Shown piece after piece: positions 43,536 to 47,705 of a DNA stretch of 47,705 nucleotides. The notes beneath the pieces were generated by a model. The model did not search any database. It had not been told where the DNA came from and saw nothing but the letters and a program-made list of their open reading frames with translations. How positions within the stretch are numbered: position 1 is the stretch's first letter; the number at the start of each line of letters is the position of its first letter. The DNA comes from a virus, in IMG/VR virus record IMGVR_UViG_3300025110_000026, positions 1 to 47,705 of that record; one strand, given 5' to 3'. A program made the position numbers and the translations under genes.

Positions 43536-46500
43536 TTAACTTTCAAGAGCAGTTACTCTTGCAGTTAAGTCTTCTATTAATGTTTTTTGTGATTGTATTA
43601 TTGCTTGCTGCTCTTGTATTGCTTTAGTAAGTATTGCAAACTCCATGCCAACATATAATCCTTTTTGATCTTCATATCCTGAGATTACATTGTTGTCTTC
43701 ATCGTACTCTCTAGTATCTGTGTCAAACACTAAAGAAGGAAATACTTTTTCAAACTCTTGAGCTTTAAAACCTATTTTTTTACCAGGATTTTCATCACTA
43801 ATAAATTCATAATTTATAACTTTTAATAAAAGTAAATCTTCTAGTTTACCTGTAGCATCTGTTATGTTTTTCTTTAATCTTTCATCTGAACTTATTGTTC
43901 CATAACTACCATTACTGTTTAGTATATTTCCATTAGATTCAAAGTTTATTTTAACACCTCCTCCAGAACTAGTATTTCTCCATTGTAAAGTACCGCCTGT
44001 ATAATCTATATAAGGAACTCCACTAGAAGTAAAAATTCTAATACTTCCATTACTTGATGAAGTTGGAGATGTCTGACCTATTAAAAGATCTCCGCTGATA
44101 CCAACTCCAGAACCATTAAATTCATCAACGACAGCTAATCTACCTTCATGTCTCCATGCATACATTTTACTATGTATAAAATTACTACTCCATGCAGCAC
44201 TGCTACTTACTTTTCTGTTTACTCTTAGAAAATTACTAGTATCTTTAGCTATTAACAAACCACCAGGTACTAACTCGCATTTTGATATAGTTAATGTTAT
44301 ATTACCAGTAGCTGGTGTTGCTACAGGTGTTTTAAAGGTTATTGCGGAAGTCTGGGGTCCAGATGGTGGTTCTCCACTGTAGTTTGTACCAGAAATATTA
44401 ACATTTTTATTCCATCCAAATATATATACTGTATTTTGATTTGGCCATACAAATGTTCCAGTAACAGTGGTGTTTGATATACTTGCAGATCCACCATCAG
44501 ATCTAGAAGCAGTGGCACTACTAGTGTAGTGAAATATATCACTAGTGTTAGTTGATGTACTGAATGCTAGCCCAGCAACACAACTCATGCTACCTACAAA
44601 ATCACCACTACCATCAGTAACTTGTATCGTGTAACCATCAGCAGACATAGCTATACTATATTGAACTGTTTTGTTAGGTAAAGTGCTACCTGTCCAAGAT
44701 CCAGTATCACTAGAATATATATAAACATTTTTTCCAGAACTATAAGATATATTTCCGCTTTGAGTTGAAGGCGTTGTTGTTGTTGCTGTTAATGAATTAA
44801 CACTTGTAACACTACCTGTTTGTTCTGGATCAGATACGTTTTCATTAGAGTTTATATCAACCCTAACATCTGAACCTTCAAATATCTGAATAGAGTTTGT
44901 AGCTGGATTCATAGTCATTTCACCATCTGAAGATGACAAGTTACTACCTATAGACCATCCTCCAATCAAACCACTACTTGCTTCTATTCCAGTTGACGTT
45001 AATTCAAAACCTTGACCTGTTAATCCATTAGAACTAAGAACTACTGAGTTACCAAGGTTTATAACGGAACTAGCATTGTCTAATTGTAAACCACTATTAT
45101 TTAAAGTATATCCAGTTCCAGATATACCACCAGTAAATGTACCTGTAGCAGATGATATATTACCAGCAAAAGATCCGCTAGTAGCGTTTACTACTCCTGT
45201 AAAAGAACCACTTGTAGCTGTTAATCCACTAGAATTTAAAGTAAAACCAGTTCCTGATATTCCATTAGAGTTTATTGTAACACCGGCAAAAGTACCAGTT
45301 GCACCAGTTATACTTCCAGCAAAAGAACCACTTGTGGCTGTTAAAACTCCTGCTGCAGTAACTCTAAAGGGTGCACTACCAAAAGTAGCATGCCCTAATT
45401 GTATACCATCTGTGGTTGCTTTAAATATAGTATTACTACTACCTACTGATAAATTTCCTGTAAATGTACCAGAAGCTGATGATATATCTCCTGCAAACGA
45501 ACCACTAGCTGCGGATAAAGCTCCTGAAAAAGTACCATTACCATTTATTGTTAATGTTGTACCATTCCAAGATAGTTTATCTTTTAGTGAAAATGTTCCA
45601 TTTGATCCTAAATAAAAACCAGTATCGGCATTATTAAAATTTCCTGCGCCTTGATATAGTTCTGATCCTGATATACTAATACCGGCTATAGTTCCTGACG
45701 TGGCTGCTCCAACAGCTCTTATGTCAGCAGTAGATGTTTGATTTGCAGTGGCACCAGATGCAGCACCACTAGCAACTGTACTAGCTGCTGTTCCACCTAT
45801 AGTAACACCATTAGCTATAGTTCCTGATGTTGCGCTTATAGCTCCAGCAATACTTAAATCACCAGTACTTCCATTAAAAACTAATTTATCTCTTAATGAA
45901 AAATTACCTCCATTATCTAAGTAGAAACCAGTATTAGCGTTACCAAAAGTACCTGTACCTTGAAATATTTTTGTTGAATTTATAGTAGTTCCACCAACAG
46001 CACCACCTATTACATTACCATTTGAATCAAAGTTACTATTAACAACATTAGCAAGTCCTACATTAGCTGCGGTTGTTCCTGCTTGAATACTAGCATGATC
46101 GCTAGATTGAGTTGCACTGTTAGCTTTAGTAGTAACATCAGTTAAGCTTGTGTTACCTATTTTAAGTGATCCATCTATACTTACAACGTTTGATCCATTA
46201 GCACCACTAACAGTAAAAGGTGCAACAGGTGAAACATTGCCACTACCATCTATTGTTTTTATCTTAAAGTTAGTTGCTGTAAATATTATGTCACTAACTG
46301 CACCTGTGGCATCACTATTAGACATTAGTTCCATACCAGCAAAAACATTGCCAGTAGCTACTTTAATACCATACCTAGCTGACAACTTACCGTTTACCAA
46401 TGCTACAGCATCACTCACCGTTGTTACACTTGCCGATGTTGCTAGTGTAGGATCATTAACTGCTGTCCAAACTCTAGGTGTACCAGTAACTAATACATAA

Positions 46501-47171
46501 GGTTTATTGTTGTCATCTGTGTCGTACCATATAGAGTTAACAGGTTCTGTGACTGCAGGTGCACTTGTTTGCCTAAACACCTTAGATATAGTTGCCACTA
46601 AAGCTGTTTCAGCTGCTGCTCTAGCTGCATTAGCTGTTGATACCGCACTTGTCTCCGCAGTTGCTATTGCTGTTGATATTGTCGTACCACTAGCTAATCC
46701 ATTTATATCACTTCCACTATACGTAAACTGACTCTTTATTTCAGTAACATCAGTTGCTGCAGCAAAATCTGAGTTTGTAGTAGTAGTGAATACCTGGTTA
46801 GCAAATGCCTGTGACACACTAGAACCACCTGAACCCAATATTATGTCTACTCTAGAGTTTACCGCTGTTACAGAGCTAGAAGTAGCAAAGCCAGCAGCTG
46901 TAGTCGCTGTGTTTATTAAACTTACAGTGGCATTTTGCAATGAAGCTACACTACCATCAGCATTAAAAGTAGCTAAACTCGTTAATTTAGTTGTATTTAA
47001 CGTTACATTATCACCACTTAACCCGAAAAAATTAGATAAATCACCTATTCTGTAGTTTTTAGTTACATATATGGGTTGACCGTTAGCTCCAATACCATTA
47101 TTTTCAGATCCAAATAAAATATCGTTTAATCCTATATTATCATCTAAAGGAAAACTACTAATTCTTGCCAT
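43536..47171 (-). CDS. Tail fibre with S74 intramolecular chaperone
   Basis: This 1211-aa protein begins MARISSFPLDDNIGLNDILF, resembling the N-terminus of the 1708-aa fibre, which suggests the same attachment site. The body is a long series of Gly/Ser/Thr beta repeats such as SGSFAGNISSATGTFTGGIS at residues about 520-690. The C-terminus is peptidase S74: SSDERLKKNI (Ser and Lys five residues apart), VINYEFI, GFKAQEFEKVFPSLV and a final coiled coil, AIQEQQAIIQSQKTLIEDL. The fibre probably recognises the host surface. Its start directly follows the 36-aa membrane peptide, with the stop TAA touching ATG. Confidence 0.88.
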   Translation of the reverse strand: MARISSFPLDDNIGLNDILFGSENNGIGANGQPIYVTKNYRIGDLSNFFGLSGDNVTLNTTKLTSLATFNADGSVASLQNATVSLINTATTAAGFATSSSVTAVNSRVDIILGSGGSSVSQAFANQVFTTTTNSDFAAATDVTEIKSQFTYSGSDINGLASGTTISTAIATAETSAVSTANAARAAAETALVATISKVFRQTSAPAVTEPVNSIWYDTDDNNKPYVLVTGTPRVWTAVNDPTLATSASVTTVSDAVALVNGKLSARYGIKVATGNVFAGMELMSNSDATGAVSDIIFTATNFKIKTIDGSGNVSPVAPFTVSGANGSNVVSIDGSLKIGNTSLTDVTTKANSATQSSDHASIQAGTTAANVGLANVVNSNFDSNGNVIGGAVGGTTINSTKIFQGTGTFGNANTGFYLDNGGNFSLRDKLVFNGSTGDLSIAGAISATSGTIANGVTIGGTAASTVASGAASGATANQTSTADIRAVGAATSGTIAGISISGSELYQGAGNFNNADTGFYLGSNGTFSLKDKLSWNGTTLTINGNGTFSGALSAASGSFAGDISSASGTFTGNLSVGSSNTIFKATTDGIQLGHATFGSAPFRVTAAGVLTATSGSFAGSITGATGTFAGVTINSNGISGTGFTLNSSGLTATSGSFTGVVNATSGSFAGNISSATGTFTGGISGTGYTLNNSGLQLDNASSVINLGNSVVLSSNGLTGQGFELTSTGIEASSGLIGGWSIGSNLSSSDGEMTMNPATNSIQIFEGSDVRVDINSNENVSDPEQTGSVTSVNSLTATTTTPSTQSGNISYSSGKNVYIYSSDTGSWTGSTLPNKTVQYSIAMSADGYTIQVTDGSGDFVGSMSCVAGLAFSTSTNTSDIFHYTSSATASRSDGGSASISNTTVTGTFVWPNQNTVYIFGWNKNVNISGTNYSGEPPSGPQTSAITFKTPVATPATGNITLTISKCELVPGGLLIAKDTSNFLRVNRKVSSSAAWSSNFIHSKMYAWRHEGRLAVVDEFNGSGVGISGDLLIGQTSPTSSSNGSIRIFTSSGVPYIDYTGGTLQWRNTSSGGGVKINFESNGNILNSNGSYGTISSDERLKKNITDATGKLEDLLLLKVINYEFISDENPGKKIGFKAQEFEKVFPSLVFDTDTREYDEDNNVISGYEDQKGLYVGMEFAILTKAIQEQQAIIQSQKTLIEDLTARVTALES

Positions 47172-47282
47172 TTACTTTTTTTTATCGTTAATCATTAACC
47201 ACAAAGTGGTTACTCCGGCTAATAATATGATTAATACCGCTACCATAGCTATAAAATCATCCATATCCATTAAAGCTGTCAT
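47172..47282 (-). CDS. 36-aa single-span membrane microprotein
   Basis: I found this by translating the gap between the fibre and the basic protein. It reads MTALMDMDDFIAMVAVLIIL, continues LAGVTTLWLMIND and ends KKK. There is one hydrophobic span, a negative N-terminus and a positive C-terminus. Its ATG overlaps the upstream stop as ATGA (47279-47282), and its stop touches the next ATG, so it fits the operon exactly. It could be a tiny holin, antiholin or membrane anchor. The overlap with clean junctions and the membrane pattern make a real gene likely, though very short proteins can be chance. Confidence 0.6.
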   Translation of the reverse strand: MTALMDMDDFIAMVAVLIILLAGVTTLWLMINDKKK

Positions 47283-47563
47283 TTTCTTTTCTTTGTTTTT
47301 ATTCTATACTTTCTTTTACCTTCTTTAATAGTGCCTTCTCCGTCGTTTCCACGGTTATTTTTCTCACTTTTAAACTTTTTATCTTTATGATCGTAATCCT
47401 TACCCTTCATAGATGGATTATCTCGATGCTTTTTCTGTGAATCAGCCTTTTTTGCCTTCCTGTCTTTTCTCATCGCCCTCTTCTTATCACGTTCCGCCTT
47501 TTTCTTAGCCGCAAACGCACTTAGTTTTTGTATAGGGCCACCTACTTTCCTGGGTTTTGCCAT
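47279..47563 (-). CDS. Small highly basic protein
   Basis: I place the start at 47563 (MAKPRKVGGPIQKLSAFAAK), giving 94 aa. A longer frame opening at 47632 adds 23 non-basic residues (including MSYCFNNRYFH) that do not match the rest, and an A-rich leader precedes the inner ATG. The protein is mostly Lys, Arg, Asp and Gly (KKKAERDKKRAMRKDRKAKK, KEGKRKYRIKTKKRK) and is probably disordered and nucleic-acid-binding. It may be a virion-packaged basic protein, like the SPAK-motif protein. The stop overlaps the start of the 36-aa peptide (ATGA). Confidence 0.65.
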   Translation of the reverse strand: MAKPRKVGGPIQKLSAFAAKKKAERDKKRAMRKDRKAKKADSQKKHRDNPSMKGKDYDHKDKKFKSEKNNRGNDGEGTIKEGKRKYRIKTKKRK

Positions 47564-47705
47564 AATGTTTTTACATTTTTGTCTATAAGATACTATCACA
47601 TGGAAATATCTGTTATTAAAACAGTATGACAATAGCCTGTTACTCTATACTATAACTAGCTAATGTCACAGTTATTAATTTTTGTTAGATATATGGATAT
47701 TTTGT
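47564..47705 (-). promoter_or_regulatory. Possible leader/promoter region at right edge
   Basis: These 142 bases hold no supported gene start other than a rejected 23-codon extension of the basic protein. They are AT-rich and contain a short inverted repeat (CTGTT/AACAG at 47610-47624) about 50 bases upstream of the basic protein's start. A promoter is plausible because this is the only sizeable gap, but I see no clear -33/-7 pair, and an upstream gene may begin outside the window. Confidence 0.3.

Noticed and set aside
45076-45615. 179-codon plus-strand frame opposite the 1211-aa fibre
   Set aside because: It is a mirror of Gly/Ser/Thr repeats in the fibre, rich in Pro/Val/Ala, with no start context.
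47564-47632. 23-codon N-terminal extension of the basic protein
   Set aside because: Composition differs sharply from the Lys/Arg-rich body and an A-rich leader precedes the inner ATG.
1-47705. tRNA genes, CRISPR arrays, insertion sequences and attachment sites
   Set aside because: I looked for cloverleaf-like GC-rich stretches, regularly spaced repeats and transposase or integrase motifs and found none; the gaps are too short to hold most of these.

Overview
The window is a late structural module of a tailed, podovirus-like double-stranded DNA phage. It is AT-rich (often 27-35% G+C per line by eye). Every supported gene lies on the minus strand, so transcription runs from position 47705 towards 1. 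Coding density is close to complete: no gap exceeds about 150 bases, many genes touch or overlap, and I saw no tRNA, rRNA, CRISPR array, integrase, transposase or replication gene. The left end cuts a gene and the right end is probably near a leader, so this is part of a larger genome.

Host inference: start codons are preceded by A-rich leaders without a Shine-Dalgarno purine core, which is typical of Bacteroidota. The large terminase-portal-scaffold-capsid block, giant nozzle and giant cargo protein also recall crAss-like and related marine flavobacterial podoviruses. I favour a marine Bacteroidota phage. This is inference and no database was searched.

Layout in transcription order: (1) 47563-43536: a basic small protein, a 36-aa membrane peptide and a 1211-aa fibre with a C-terminal peptidase S74 chaperone. 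(2) 43461-40503: a small unknown protein, GroEL, an overlapping GroES, a small beta-rich protein and a winged-helix-like protein. (3) 40481-38654: a Lys-rich SPAK-motif protein, a mini zinc peptidase and a 3TM-type holin. (4) 38647-31599: two more S74 fibres. (5) 31594-29924: small proteins, a protein that reads as two GroES-like halves in tandem, and a probable small terminase. (6) 29924-21663: large terminase, portal, scaffold, major capsid protein and a head-associated protein. (7) 21603-11540: two head-to-tail ring proteins, a 2531-aa nozzle with a very long beta-rich extension and a small tail protein. (8) 11506-822: a cupin-like protein and three probable ejection proteins ending in a 2585-aa protein with an HEIGH zinc-protease motif. 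(9) 781-1: a membrane/coiled-coil protein and a DUF5675-like gene cut by the window edge.

How it fits together: the terminase fills heads built from portal, scaffold and capsid protein. Ring proteins and nozzle form a short tail, the S74 fibres self-process after trimerising, and the ejection proteins are probably delivered with the DNA. The phage chaperonin set (GroEL, GroES and the tandem GroES-like protein) probably folds the capsid or the very large structural proteins.

The most interesting points are the tandem GroES-like protein beside the terminase, the reversed groEL-groES pair, a roughly 65-aa module shared by a ring protein and the nozzle, the protease-bearing giant ejection protein, and a sharply GC-shifted island inside the terminase ATPase domain.
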